NCBI RefSeq assembly: GCF_052324685.1
Contig: NC_135228.1
Coordinates: 7,846,823-7,910,822, forward strand
DNA length: 64,000 nucleotides
From: Brachyhypopomus gauderio
Lineage: Eukaryota > Chordata > Actinopteri > Gymnotiformes > Hypopomidae
Reading direction: 5' to 3'
Below the pieces are notes generated by a model. That model was not told the origin of the DNA. It ran no database searches and saw nothing but the letters and a program-made list of their open reading frames with translations. A program made the translations under genes and the position numbers. Positions 33,283 through 45,195 of the stretch are shown piece after piece (positions within the stretch are counted from its first letter, which is position 1; each line of letters opens with the position of its first letter).

Positions 33283-36200
33283 ATGTTCCTAAAGACGGTT
33301 CCTCCCGTGGTGGCAGTTCACTCTGAATGGATGTCTGGTAAGAGCTTCAACTTACCGCTCTGTTTCAATGACAGCACCTCAGACAGCGACTCCGCCTCTG
33401 CCAGCGGAGCTACTATCCCCCACAAGGTCCAGATGATCATCGACAGTCTCCGAAGCACTCAGTCCTCAGACATGAGCGACAACCCCCGGGCCCCCCTCGA
33501 TTTGCAGAGGCACGCTGGCCGCAAGCTCAAACCTTGCCACGCAGGGGCTCGAGCGAGGCCCTCTAGGCCAGAAGCAGGTGGCGGCCAGCTTCATCCCGCT
33601 GGTCTAGATGCAAGCGACGGTTCTGACAGTGACGATTCTGTGGACAGAGGGATCGAGGAGGCCATCCAAGAGTACTTGAAGGAGAAAGTGGACCACAAGC
33701 GTAGAGGAGAGGCGACGACCAGCCCTGTCCAGGGCCCCAAAGTCCAACGGAGAGACTTCGGTGTTCCAGATGCCTCTGCACAGCTAATGCTCTCCGATGC
33801 CACCAAAGTGCTAACTGCTAGTAACCACATCCAGAAAGGTTCAAAAGCTGACCAGCCGTTAGCGGCCTTAAAGAAGAAAAAGAAGAAGCCAAGCAAAGAG
33901 AATCCCGACGCTGCCAAAACCTCCTCAGAGGTACAGAAGGCCCCCTCTTCCTGTTCACTGCTCGCAGGCCAAATGTCACCTCCCCTTAGAGTTAACGTGG
34001 AAGATGAGGAGCTGCTGGACTCCAGCAGCGACGACGGCATTGAGGAGGCCATCCAGAGGTTCCAGCGGGAGCAGAAGGACTGCCATGAGGGCTCGTGGCC
34101 TCCACACCCAAAGGAGGAGTCGGACTCCAGCAGCGACGACGGCATCGAGGAGGCCATCTGGCACTACCAGCGGGAAAAAGAGAAGAAAAGCAAGATCCAC
34201 CCAAAGCCGAGTCCCCCGGCTGCCACAGCAAGGGGCAAAGTGCCCGCCACACCCCCTGCCGATCACGCCATCATCCAGCCACTAAAGAAACCGCCCAAGA
34301 AGAGCAGCAACGGCGGGAAGAAAAGTGCTCCCGGGGACAGAGAAGTTAAGTGCCCCTCGCCGAAAGACTTGGCTGAAAATCGCTCCCTCGACACCACCGA
34401 AGGTGGAGCCAACGAGGCATCGGCCGAGCACCCGGCGCGGCCCACCCTCTCCGTCAACACCACCGCAGAACTGATGTGTGCGGAGGCCATCTTGGACATC
34501 TCCAAGACGGTCATGCCCGCTGCGTTCGAACCCGACCCGCGCTCGCCCGGGAGCGGCGTGGCGGGCGGCCCGGTGCCGCCCGACGGGAGGAGCGACGACA
34601 GCTCCGTGGACAGCGAGGACGGCATCGAGCAAGAGATCCAGAAGTTTCTGGAGCTCAAAGCCAAGATGCACGAACCATCAATTCTGGCAGCTGTCCCCTC
34701 CGCCTGCTCCGGGGGACTCGTGGGTGCAAAAGCATCGCCGAAGAAAAAAGACGAGGACGATCAGAGCAAAATGTTGAGGTTGTCACTCTCCCGGAAAAGG
34801 AAACGCAAAGAGGAAGACGATACGGGAGAAACCGCTCAACGTATATTTGAGGAGGAGTCTCAGCCTAAGTCCGTAGGTCAGGATTTTTCTCCCATTATAT
34901 CACAAACACTCAACCCAATCACAGTGAAACACATCAAGCAGAACTCACCCCTGTACAGAGTTCCGGACGGATCCATGAACGAGGAGAAGGGATCTAGCTA
35001 TGGTTGTGCCAGCCCATCTAGTGCACCGAGGCCACTCATTGGCTCCGAGAGAAATTACAGCAGCGACAAGAGCAGCTCGCTGGACAGCGATGAAGATCTG
35101 GACGCAGCGATTAAAGACCTGCTGAAGACAAAGAAAAAGGTAAAAAAGAAGGTGAGAGACATGAAACTTAAGGCGCGGAAGAACCCCAAGGGCACACAAC
35201 CCCTCCCAACTCTGGAAACTTCTAAGAAACAGAAACCTGCCGTGGAGTTAAAGATCCTCCCAGCCAAACCCTGTGCTCCAAAATACATCAAAGAACCGGG
35301 CGGTCTTACTGGACACGACAGAGGCGCCAAAGGTCTAAAGCCAACGCAGGCCGCTAAGAAGCCCAAAGCTCCCATACAGGGCACGCAGCTAGACCAGGAA
35401 GCGGCTCCTGGAAGCAAGATGGCGGCTGACCCTCAGCAGGCTGAGGAAAGCAGCTCGGTGGACAGCGATGACAGCATCGAGCAGGAGATCCGTCGGTTCC
35501 TGGCTGAAAAGGCGAAGGGGTCGGTCACACTGGCGGCCGACGTTAACGAGGAAGCTGTGTACTCCGGCCATGCCGTGATGACGGAGAGGGACGTTAAGGT
35601 GGAGGAGCAGCTGACGCCTGCTGGGGTCTCGTGGGCGGTTCAGGGATTTGCCCGACACCCAGCGGAGCAGCGAATGCAGGAGATAGCCGGGCCTCCGGGC
35701 ACCCGTTGCATCGCAGGAGACACGAGCGCGGCCGGACCGTTGGCGAGGACCTCGGACGGGCCGAGAGAGAGCAGCACAGACACCGGGAAGGACGGGCCGT
35801 CCCTGCTGGAAGCGCCCAAGGACAGAAGGACGGCAGAGCCGGAGGCCCAGTGCCACACCCAGCACCAGAACCTCTTTCTGATGAAGCCTGAAACCTACAG
35901 CATGGCTGAGGTTCGGGAAGGCCCTTCCACTCCCTTAGAGTTCACAGACTTGCCAAGTAGCCTTCAGAACCGGAGCCGGATCCCCCTGAGGGAGGTGATC
36001 AGCGCCGTGTGCCCCTCGCCACCTCCGTCTGCCAGATCCCCGCTCACCTCCCCGTCCCAGACGCACACGGCTGGCGGCGGAGAGCGGTTGCATGCGGCAA
36101 CCCTCGCAAACAGGACAGATCTGCTCTACCCGTACAGTCGGGTAAAGAGAGGACAATGGGACCAGATGCCACGCCTCCTCCCCAATTCTCCTCCCCCTCC

Positions 36201-36573
36201 CTCCCAGCCCGCCCACCCACCTTCCATCACTAGACACTTGCCCTCCAATGCCCCTCGCTGGTCCCCGCACCCGTCCCCCAGCCCGTCCCACCTGTCCTGC
36301 CTGCCCCTGCCCCCCGCCCTGTCCCAGCCCCGCCTCGGGGCCAGTGTGGTGCGCCTCAGGCGGGACCAGGCCGCCGGAGTCCCGCCCCCAGCACGCAAGA
36401 CACACCCCCTGCAGCTCAGAAACAGACAGGAGGAGAGGGAAAGGAGTGAGGGGGGAGGGGCGGAGAGCGAGCAGGTGCAGAAGTGCGTAGATGAGACAGA
36501 TGTAGAGTCAGGTGAGGAGAGGAGGGCAGGACAGCAGAGGACAGATAAGATACAGCAGCCGTCCAGACAGTGA
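33283..36573 (+). CDS. ppp1r26: Protein phosphatase 1 regulatory subunit 26
   Basis: The single coding exon gives 1096 residues; the human protein is about 1.2 thousand residues and is also coded by one large exon. The start MFLKTVPPVVAVHSEW matches the family N-terminus, so ATG 33283 is chosen. The same frame is open from 33220 without an ATG. Six acidic-plus-amphipathic motifs recur (DSSSDDGIEEAIQRFQRE type) at about residues 110, 245, 280, 438, 592 and 722; this is the family signature. Lys-rich tracts and a Pro-rich C-terminal third (about 909-1045) suggest an intrinsically disordered nuclear protein. The human homologue inhibits PP1 and is reported as nucleolar. I see no unambiguous RVxF docking motif. 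The stop TGA (36571-36573) lies inside a splice donor-like GTGAGT. Confidence 0.95.
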   Translation: MFLKTVPPVVAVHSEWMSGKSFNLPLCFNDSTSDSDSASASGATIPHKVQMIIDSLRSTQSSDMSDNPRAPLDLQRHAGRKLKPCHAGARARPSRPEAGGGQLHPAGLDASDGSDSDDSVDRGIEEAIQEYLKEKVDHKRRGEATTSPVQGPKVQRRDFGVPDASAQLMLSDATKVLTASNHIQKGSKADQPLAALKKKKKKPSKENPDAAKTSSEVQKAPSSCSLLAGQMSPPLRVNVEDEELLDSSSDDGIEEAIQRFQREQKDCHEGSWPPHPKEESDSSSDDGIEEAIWHYQREKEKKSKIHPKPSPPAATARGKVPATPPADHAIIQPLKKPPKKSSNGGKKSAPGDREVKCPSPKDLAENRSLDTTEGGANEASAEHPARPTLSVNTTAELMCAEAILDISKTVMPAAFEPDPRSPGSGVAGGPVPPDGRSDDSSVDSEDGIEQEIQKFLELKAKMHEPSILAAVPSACSGGLVGAKASPKKKDEDDQSKMLRLSLSRKRKRKEEDDTGETAQRIFEEESQPKSVGQDFSPIISQTLNPITVKHIKQNSPLYRVPDGSMNEEKGSSYGCASPSSAPRPLIGSERNYSSDKSSSLDSDEDLDAAIKDLLKTKKKVKKKVRDMKLKARKNPKGTQPLPTLETSKKQKPAVELKILPAKPCAPKYIKEPGGLTGHDRGAKGLKPTQAAKKPKAPIQGTQLDQEAAPGSKMAADPQQAEESSSVDSDDSIEQEIRRFLAEKAKGSVTLAADVNEEAVYSGHAVMTERDVKVEEQLTPAGVSWAVQGFARHPAEQRMQEIAGPPGTRCIAGDTSAAGPLARTSDGPRESSTDTGKDGPSLLEAPKDRRTAEPEAQCHTQHQNLFLMKPETYSMAEVREGPSTPLEFTDLPSSLQNRSRIPLREVISAVCPSPPPSARSPLTSPSQTHTAGGGERLHAATLANRTDLLYPYSRVKRGQWDQMPRLLPNSPPPPSQPAHPPSITRHLPSNAPRWSPHPSPSPSHLSCLPLPPALSQPRLGASVVRLRRDQAAGVPPPARKTHPLQLRNRQEERERSEGGGAESEQVQKCVDETDVESGEERRAGQQRTDKIQQPSRQ

Positions 36574-36589
36574 GTACAGACTAGACATC

Positions 36590-36660
36590 ACACACTCTCC
36601 CTCTCTCTCTCTCTCTCTCCCTCTCCCTCCCTCTCTCTCCCTCTCTCTCCCTCCCTCCCC
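36590..36660. repeat. (CT)n-rich tract after the ppp1r26 stop
   Basis: CT/CCCT array, imperfect, beginning about 17 bases after the stop codon. Confidence 0.95.
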
Positions 36661-36898
36661 AACTTCCATGCACCCGCAGCACATTTCTTTCAACAGGTCC
36701 ACACATTAGCTCCACCCAGGCAGGCGTGATTGTGTAGGAGTGGCGGCGGAAGCCTCATTTCTGTGCCGCCTGACGTTTCCTGTGGGCGGGCGGAGCTCTC
36801 TGATAAACCCCCTCGATCTGTTGGCTGACTCTCACATCCAGCTGTGCTCCTGCAATCTTGTGTTTGTTTCTCCGTTATGGGTCTATGGAATGGTGTTC

Positions 36899-36945
<47 letters not shown>

Positions 36946-39598
36946 GTATGTATATATGTATGTTTGTATATGTGTGTGTTTGTACATTTCTGAATATATT
37001 TAAATGCACTTGTGATGTCATCAGGACTGGACTTTTGTTAGAATTTTCTGAATGAAATCCAAAAGGTCTGTTTCCTTTCATTTTTAGGTACCCGTTTCAT
37101 TTATTTTCTTGTGAACGGCAAACGGTGACATCGTAGAGTAATTTAAAAAATGCTTCTTCAGAACGTGTGGGATTAAAGTGCTGAGAAGCAGGCCAAGGGC
37201 GGGCTTCTGCGGCTCTAAAACCCCTCTTTTAGTTTGCCCCTCAGAAAGCGATGAAAAAATAAAAACTATCAGAATAAAGATCTGTCCATCACAATGAGTG
37301 TACTGTTTAACATGCTGCGAGAAGGGGGTGGGGTGATCACATACATTTCTGTCTTTTCAGGAACTGAGAGCAGTTATTTTGGTGAGTAAGTGTCTTTAGT
37401 AGAGAACTGAAACATTCCTGTGTGTGCGCGTGCGTACGTTTGTGTGTGTGTGTGTGTGACCTCAGTCAGCCCACCTGATGTTTCAGCTTCTCCCTGCAGG
37501 CTGAAGTCGGGGTGCTCACCTCAGCCTAACATGGCCACCACCTCCTCACACACACACACACAGGTCAGCGGTACACCTCCCGCTAGCTACTGGGCAGGGT
37601 CAGTACCAGTGTGAGGGTCAGAGCCCCCCCCTGCCGTGACCCCGTGTGTGTGTGGTCGACAACGCAGCTCAGGCTCCAGCATTAGCATGCTGACATCTTC
37701 ACTCTGTTACCACATCCCGTTTAGCTCTTAAGGTGTTAATTAAGCCATTCGTGAGAGTGCTCAGAAGCAGCACGTGGCTTTAAGGGAGGTGGGGAGGGAC
37801 GGTCCTACCTCAGCAACTCTGCAGGGCTGCACTCGCATCTCGTATCAGTGTGAGCAGGATGCAGGGAGCCCTCATGTTCAAGCTCGCTCCAGCACCCAGA
37901 ACCACTGCGCTGAGCCGAGCTTCTTCTCCGGCTCGGTAGTGACGGGAAGGCGTGTTCTGGATTGGGCGTTTTTCTTTTTCAACGCGTTTTTATTTTCCTG
38001 TTGTTAATCTTGGTATGCATCTGCTAACGACCCATTTGGTCGCGTTTAACCCAGACAGGCGGCCTGAGCGGGATGGGCGTTACTCGAGGGTCTTTTTTGT
38101 TTTGCCAACAGTGCTTTTCTTCTTTAAGTACTCTTTGTATTGTGGTACATGCTGTCATTGCCATGTTCTGTATATGTATTTTTTTTTTTCTGATAATGTA
38201 CGGAGTCATAAGAATGTTTACCAGTGCGTACAATGGAAAAAAGGATCGGCAGCTTTTTTTTAAATATTCCCCACCAACACACAATCTACTGGTTAAAAAT
38301 TTGCCTCTCTTGTTCTTGCTTTTCTAACACACACACTTGCACTCTCTTCCCTACAACACTTACATGTGCACTACATCCAGTGTTCTCTGCCTGCCATCTT
38401 ACCCATCCGTTGAATGACTCCTATTTCTTTCTGCGTGAGGAGGCGTGTCTTCTCTTTGGGTCCACGTGCGCAGAGATGATCTGTTAGCCACGCTGGCTCG
38501 GGCGCTTTTGAAACGTTTTGGAAGTGGAGGAGGAGAGCTTTACTTCACCTTACTTAAAGGCTGGATACTCCAACTTTATCATAAAAATTGTATTACGCAC
38601 ACATGCACTTAAGAGTGTATTAAACAACTTTCAAAACACCTGCTTGTGTGTCCTGCTCTCAGGTGTGTGTGTCAGTGTGAGTGTGTGTGTGTAGGACTGT
38701 ACTGTGACTCAAAACACTTTTTAATGCTGCTTTGCCCTCTAATATGAAGGACAGTGTGTGACAATTTTGGTACCCTGAGATTCCTAGCATTCCTGGTTAT
38801 GCATAAACTGCGTAGAGTACATGAGTGTGTGTGTGTGTGAGAGAGAGGGTGTGAGCATATTTGTGATGTGTTAGTGGTTATAACTAGAAGGCATAACTCC
38901 ATTTACATGGAGGCTTGCTTCCGTTTTTATCAAAGTTACATGGGTTAAGCTGAATTTTAACCATTAAGCTTTCCGCACAGTGAACCCAGTACTACAGCTG
39001 TGTGTGTGTGTGTGTTACTCCAGCAGGTCTTTGTCCACCTGCATTGATCCAGGTGAGCTGCTGAGTCCCTATATCGCCCTGGATACAGACCAAAGGAGGC
39101 ACAAATTCAGACACATACAACAGGTACACACACCTGCGCATTCTAAATAAAACAGGTACACACACAAATGCACAATCTAAATAAAAACTGGTACGCACAC
39201 ACACAAGCATGTTCTAAATAAAACTAGTACATACTCAAACATGGCTCACCCTCTAGTTAGTGATGAGTTGCCCTCTAGTGGTCATTGGCTGCAGTTCTTG
39301 TATGCGTTCAGATTCTGGGGTGCTGTTTACTGGCCTTTGCCCACTTTACGAGAAACACTTATCTGAGTTTTTGTTAGCGGTTTTTCACACCTGAGCAGCC
39401 TAAATACTCCAGCAAATCTGCCACGTCCAAGAAACCTGGAGTGGCTCTACACCTACAAGCAAGTCTCCACTGGGTCAGTGTTCAACAACCAAATCTACAG
39501 CCAGCTAATGACCCACCAGCCAAACCAGATCTGGCCAGCAGTGTTTGTCAGAGACTGAGCAGTAATTACCAGGGTGGAATGTGGCTGCAGTCTGCAGT
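36661..39598. other. ppp1r26 3' region and intergenic DNA
   Basis: No second gene is recognised. A 21-base unit at 37361-37381 is bounded by a good acceptor (TCTTTTCAG) and donor (GTGAGTAAG), and another acceptor (CTCCCTGCAG) ends at 37499. These could be 3'-UTR exons of ppp1r26. AATAAA-type signals occur near 37256 and 37274. An AT dinucleotide tract lies at 36907-36950. I looked here for the small gene pierce1, which lies in this interval in human, and found no matching exon. Confidence 0.45.
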
Positions 39599-39719
39599 TA
39601 TAGTGAGGAAAATAAGTATTTGAACACCCTGTGACTTTGCAAGTTCTCCCACGTAGAAATCATGCAGGGATCTGAAATTTTCATCTTAAGTGCATGTCCA
39701 CCTAAAAAAAAATCTAGAA
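39599..39719. mobile_element. Tc1-like terminal fragment
   Basis: TATAGTGAGGAAAATAAGTA, TTGCAAGTTCTCCCACGTAG and TCTGAAATTTTCATCTTAAG match the terminal region of a common fish Tc1-like element. The start is preceded by TA at its edge. The rest of the element is absent. Confidence 0.7.
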
Positions 39720-40834
39720 ATCAGAATAATAATAATAATTTGAGTTACTGCTGCAAATTGTATTTGGTATTTATTAATAAGTGCACTTATATAAAAAAAA
39801 AAGATGTTGCTCAATACTGAGTAGCCACCAGGTTGATACTTTTAAGCCCTATACCTTACAAGATAACCTTCACTTTACCTCCCTATTGGAGAGAACCTTC
39901 CAGATGTATCTGAGCCCAGAATGTCCGGCGTCTGGACCTAAGCAGTGGGTAAACTCTGGTGTGTACACTGTGTTCCATGAGTGAGATGTGTGTGTTCCAC
40001 AGGGCCCAAGGGTGGTGAAAGGTGTGAAGCGAAAGCTGCAGTTCGTGGTCACGACACTCCGGTAAACTCACCCTCTCCTGGATGGCACTGGATGGTCTGT
40101 CCTCTCGCCCCTCACACAACCCCAAAACACACCCCATTTACACTGGAGTCAGAGGAGTCACTGTGGTGTTCTCATAAGATTAAGGGTTAAGAGCCCAGCG
40201 CTTAAAGAGGGGTGTTAATTTGTAATAATTTATGGGCCAACGCACAACATAATGCTATACAAGACATTGTAGCTTTTTCTCAGGAAGAAGAAAAACACTT
40301 GGAGGAACACAAACAGGTGTTTCAGTTTCCCATTTAATTACGTTTGGGGGAAAAAAACAACTACAAATGTTTTGAGATTGTAGTTTTAATGTTCAGTGAC
40401 TGGTTTCTGTGTTTTCTTTTGTCTATGTTTTTGACAATATCACTTTGAAAATATTTGGTTATGTAGACCTAGTGCCATCTTCATCGTTAAAACATTTTTC
40501 TTACCACATATTTTTCTTATAACATTTTCATTACTACTACTGATAGTGAAATTATATTATTATTAATTATATTAAGATAAAATTATTATTGTATAATTGT
40601 GAATTATTGTTATTACTATATGTCACAAGCGTTGTCAACGGGACACGATGAGCATCAATTTTTGTTAATGTTGATCAATAAAGTTTTCTCTTTGAACAAG
40701 TGGTTTTGTGGTACTTGTAGTCCAAATTGTTGTATTCACTGAGTACGGCCTACGAGTGCAGATCGCTCTGAAACAACACTACCCAGAAGTCTAGTTGCTT
40801 GACCTTCAGTGGGAGGAGACGGGGAAACGCGAGC
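39720..40834. other. Spacer upstream of mrps2
   Basis: Mostly AT-rich, no gene seen. The last 130 bases are less AT-rich and contain ACTACCCAGAAGTC, which partly resembles a ZNF143-type element often seen in housekeeping promoters. It probably includes the mrps2 promoter. Confidence 0.4.
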
Positions 40835-42679
40835 ATGGCTGCGGGGATACGAACGAAAGGTGAAATGCAATAAAGTCTTCCGTTAAACATTATATTTGTC
40901 ACCTGTGATTTTACACTTTTATCGCATTCACTTAAAATACCTCATGTGTGATCTAAATTCTATGATGATCGACCAATTAAGTACCCTTGTCGGATATAAA
41001 TACGTTTCGTTAGGCAGATGGTGCTACCGGTAGCATGTCAGTAGTACGTCTGCATTATGTCTGTGGTTAAGTTGTGCTGTTTCACGCTTCTTCTCTCTTG
41101 TGCACGTTTGTTAGCGATGTACAGCCTGGTGAAGCGACGCTTGCTCGGCTCGGTGTTTTCCTGCCACAGCCAGCCCCGCTTTACCGCAGCAGCCAGCCCT
41201 GTGCCCGCGCAACACAGCAAAGAAGCAGGTGTGGAGATCGATAGATCTCTCTATCTCTCTATATTTCTATATCACACGTTTGACACACAAACATTTAAGA
41301 ACCGCCCCGAGTGGTCTTGTTTCTCCAACTCTACCAGAGGTCTGACAGTTTCTGTGTTCTGTAGTGATGGTGTAGCTGTCCAATAGTGGGCCAGTTAACA
41401 CACACATACACACACCCTAGTGTTTGCATAAGCCGGACATACTTGGTGTTTAAATGATTATTAAAAGCATATTTCCCTTTGGTCAAAATCGGGTGACTCT
41501 GAGAGGCCAATAAGAGTTGTTGGCATACACAGGACGGAGAGTGGCAGTCAGTAAACTGATTCCGTGGTACTAATGTTGACCTTAAATACAGCTGCATTTC
41601 CTACTGTTTGCCCACTCTTACACCTACCATTTTGTCAGTTAACCCAAAGCTGAATCTTCATCCACAGTTAGCTAAAGCACTTCTAATAAGTCATTACTTC
41701 CAGCACTTTGTGTCATTATGATCAGCACACAGAAGAGGAATCAAATCTCTCCGTCATCCATACATGTTTCTGACCTGACAAGTTCTCTGTCTTATTTGGC
41801 TTTTTCCCACTGTCACATGAGATTATTTGTGATCAATGGCAAAGGTGCAAATATTATTTGGATGTTAAAAGTGGTAACTGTGGGTGTGGTAGGTCTTCCA
41901 TCACCTGTTGTGTGTTTGCATGCAGAAGTGAACGAGAAGATCTTGAACTTTCCACTGACCCAGCCAGACTTCTTCTGCCTGTCCGAGCTGTTCAGCGTGA
42001 AGGACCTGTTTGAGGCCCGCGTGCACATCGGACACAAGAAAGGCTGCAGACACAGGTGGGTCGAGCACACGATTTAGCACTCCCGAACTGGGAGGGGGGA
42101 AAAGAGTCATTGATTAATATGGTGGAATATCAAATCTACCCTCCACCTCCACCCAGGCTGATGGAGCCGTACCTGTTCGGCTCCCGCTTGGGCGTGGACA
42201 TCATCGACCTGGAGCAGACTGCGGAGCACCTGCAGAGGGCGCTCAACTTCACGGCGCACGTGGCGTACCGCGGCGGCATCGTGCTCTTCGTGAGCCGCCA
42301 GCGGCAGTCGGCGCACCTGGTGGAGGTGACGGCGCGGGAGTGCGGCGAATACGCGCACACGCGCTACTGGCAGGGCGGCCTGCTCACCAACGCCTCCGTG
42401 CAGTACGGGGCGGGACTTCGCCTGCCCGACCTCGTGGTCTTCCTGTCCACGCTCAACAACGTCTTCCAGACGCACGTGGCCGTCCGCGACGCCGCCAAGA
42501 TGAACATCCCGACGGTGGGCGTGGTGGACTCCAACTGCAACCCCTGCCTCATCACTTTCCCAGTGCCTGGCAACGATGACACGCCCGTCGCCATGGAGCT
42601 GTACTGTCGCCTGTTCAAGATGGCCATTAATAGGGCGAAGGACAAAAGGAAACAGATGGAGCTCCTGAAAGGCATATGA
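40835..42679 (+). CDS. mrps2: Mitochondrial small ribosomal subunit protein uS2m
   Basis: Four coding exons join in phase: 40835-40859, 41115-41228, 41926-42055 and 42157-42679, giving 263 residues. All junctions are GT/AG. The first exon encodes MAAGIRTK. The second completes a basic N-terminus ([20 protein letters not shown]) suited to mitochondrial import. Exons 3-4 carry the uS2 core: [92 protein letters not shown] and [15 protein letters not shown]. The product is a structural protein of the mitoribosomal small subunit. Exon 4 is markedly GC-rich at third positions. Length is close to the human protein, with a shorter C-terminal tail. The gene follows ppp1r26 on the same strand, as expected from vertebrate synteny. 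Confidence 0.97.
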
Positions 42680-43142
42680 GAGGGTGTGCGTGTTGCGTGT
42701 GAACACAGGAAGGTGAACATCTAGACCAGCGTTCCTAAACTGTACAGTGTGTAGGCTCCCCAGGACTGGGAATAGGAAATCTAGGCTGTCATTGGCTGAT
42801 GGAGCTAAACCCCACCCCCTAGTTACCCTTTTGGATGTCTAATCCTTCCAAAAGCAAGATGGTCAGGTCGAAGTGAGAACTATCAGACTGTAACCCGTCT
42901 TACCTCTTCACTTTAAGTTCAGGTGTGGAGTGTGAAATATACAGTCTATGTATTTAGTTATACACAGATTGTATATTGTATATACATTCTGATTTTAATA
43001 TGAATGAATGTATGAGATGACATCTCGTGGAAAAAAGCTACCTTGGCAGACTAAAGAGAAACAAATATTGCAGTAATTTGGACATGTTTATGGCTCTTAC
43101 AAGCCGATACTGATATTTTGGCTGACATTGTTTCCTTATTTG

Positions 43143-43148
43143 AATAAA
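43143..43148 (+). terminator. mrps2 poly(A) signal
   Basis: AATAAA lies 464 bases after the mrps2 stop, followed by a T/GT-rich stretch (TTTCTTGTGTGTGTTTTTG), the usual cleavage context. Confidence 0.65.
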
Positions 43149-43749
43149 GAATTCGTTTACTCCCATGTACTTTCTTGTGTGTGTTTTTGAGGGAGGGAGA
43201 GAGAGAGAGAGACATGAGTGTGACCGGCTGGTTCTTGCAATCCGTTGCGATGACCAGGACGCGTTGTGTAAATTAATTTTGTTTGTACTTAAAATATGGG
43301 AAGAGATTAGTCTCAAAACTCCTTACAAATGTGTAAATGAAAATCCACAAATTACACATATATAACAAATACATTTCACTGTTCACAAATAAATACATTT
43401 CATTTTGTGTCTCACAACCTGAAATTTGTACAAACACTGTTCAACTTACTGTTCAATACATCACAGTTTGTATGTGAAACTGAATATGTTTCATTTGTAT
43501 TTACTTGCATATTTTTTTAAGCTTAAGTCTCAAATAAAATTTGTGGCTCACTTTGTTTTTTTGTTCATTTTCTCTCGCGTATTTTGGGTTTTGAGACTTT
43601 CGCATTTCTGCACCCGATCCACACAAATGCACCACTCCATTCACGAAGGTGGCAACAAGTGAACAAGCCGCCACAAGGGGGCGGTGTTTAGTTTCACTGT
43701 GGTTGTGAATGGGGGCGCTCCCAGCTTACAACTCTGCCACAACCAGTCT
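43149..43749. other. Intergenic, no gene seen
   Basis: Includes a short GA tract (43190-43212) and AT-rich sequence. No reading frame of note. Confidence 0.5.
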
Positions 43750-45180
43750 GGCTGTGTTCGAAATAGTCTACTACATACTACTGGCGTACTGATCAAGCAC
43801 CAAATCAGTATGTCGTATGCAGTATGTGACCAAAATGAAAATTTCCAGTACGCAAAACATACCCGGATGACCTACTACTTCCGCAAAATATTCCAGTACG
43901 CGAACAGAGCTATCTTTGTGGTGTACTGCACAGGCCCGTTGACAGTCTTGCTGGGGCCCGGGACAAGAAAGTTTCATGTACCCCCCCCTGCCGCGCACAT
44001 CATTTCAATTTTCTCTGTAGCAGACAATCCTTGGTCATATAGTATATAATATAGCCACACATCAAAGCTGTTTCTGACAGCTGATTGGTTGCGAGGCGCG
44101 AGGGTTCGCGGCGAAAATAAGGTAATCGCTGTGGCTCCGCCCGTGCGCGAGGGCCTCACGCGCTATTGATTCGCAGGGTCGTGCACCTCTCGACTTTTTT
44201 TAACTTTGCGCACGCCGCGCTTCAGCGCAATGAACAAAGTCATGTTTGCAGGATTCATACACCTTTATAAGGTGGAATTAAAGCACTTGTACGTCCCTTT
44301 AAATGTCCATTTCAATATTTTCCAGCACGTTAAACTTAATTATTAAGTTAAATATTTATACATATACTCAAAATGATTAGAAATAATTCACTTTTTATCA
44401 CATTATTTAATGGATGTTTATTTTCAAAACGCCCAATATTAACTTCTTCACGTTCTCTCGTGTTTCGTCCTGCAATTACAAGAGTCTCGTATTTGTTAAC
44501 GTAATACAAGATACAAATACAATACAAATACTGTTCAGTCAGACATATATTGTTGTGAAACGAAGTAGTTACAATTTCAAGCATTTTCAAGTACTTTAGC
44601 CTATATTCCAGCACTTTTCAAACCTGGAACACAATGCAACTTTAAAATTCGTCAACTTTAAAATTCGTTCCTCTCTTTTCTGCGCTCCAGATTTCTGTAT
44701 TTACTTTAACTATCCACCACTGTATTTCCCGCTGTTGGGCGGGTACCAGCCGGCTACGGTCGGTGCTGGATCAAACCGTTTTTCAGTGGGAGGCGGGGGT
44801 GTATGCACTTAATGGAAAATATGCAGATAGGTAAAAAACATATATATTTTAGCCATTGAGCTTATTTTGAGTACAGAATTTTATATTAATGACAGATTTC
44901 AAGATTATTTAAAAATTATAGACTTTAAATAAAAAATAAATTGCTGGGCTCTTTGATGGGCCCCCCTGGCCCTGGGGCCCGGGACAAAAGACCCGGTTGT
45001 CCCCCCCTGTCGACGGGGCTGGTACTGCATCCCATCATGCAACGCTACGTTCACGTGATCCCGTAGTGTGCTTTGCTTTGGTCGCATACTGGAAACTGTA
45101 CTGCATTTACTACGAGGGCCAGTATGCAGTATCCAGTATATACTGAGTCCAGTATGTAGTAGTCTATTTCGAACAGAGCC
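43750..45180. mobile_element. Palindromic non-autonomous DNA element, interrupted
   Basis: The left end is GGCTGTGTTCGAAATAGTCT then ACTACATACTAC. The right end is its inverse, AGTATGTAGTAGTCTATTTC then GAACAGAGCC. Subterminal CAGTATGC-type motifs are mirrored. It has no coding sequence. A hAT element (43931-45021) is inserted inside; without it the element is about 330 bp. Confidence 0.75.
43931..45021. mobile_element. Non-autonomous hAT element with target duplication GTACTGCA
   Basis: The element starts CAGGCCCGTTGACAG and ends CTGTCGACGGGGCTG, with GGGGCCCGGGACAAG mirrored as GGGGCCCGGGACAAA inside the right end. Exact 8-bp duplications GTACTGCA lie at 43923-43930 and 45022-45029. No transposase is present. 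Its core (about 44085-44655) is the same sequence as the core of the element at 11511-12438, although the terminal sequences differ. Confidence 0.92.
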
Positions 45181-45195
45181 CTTGGCTGTGTTCAC

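Noticed and set aside
36740-37081. Frames over the AT dinucleotide tract suggesting Ile/Tyr-rich peptides
   Set aside because: Microsatellite translation only.
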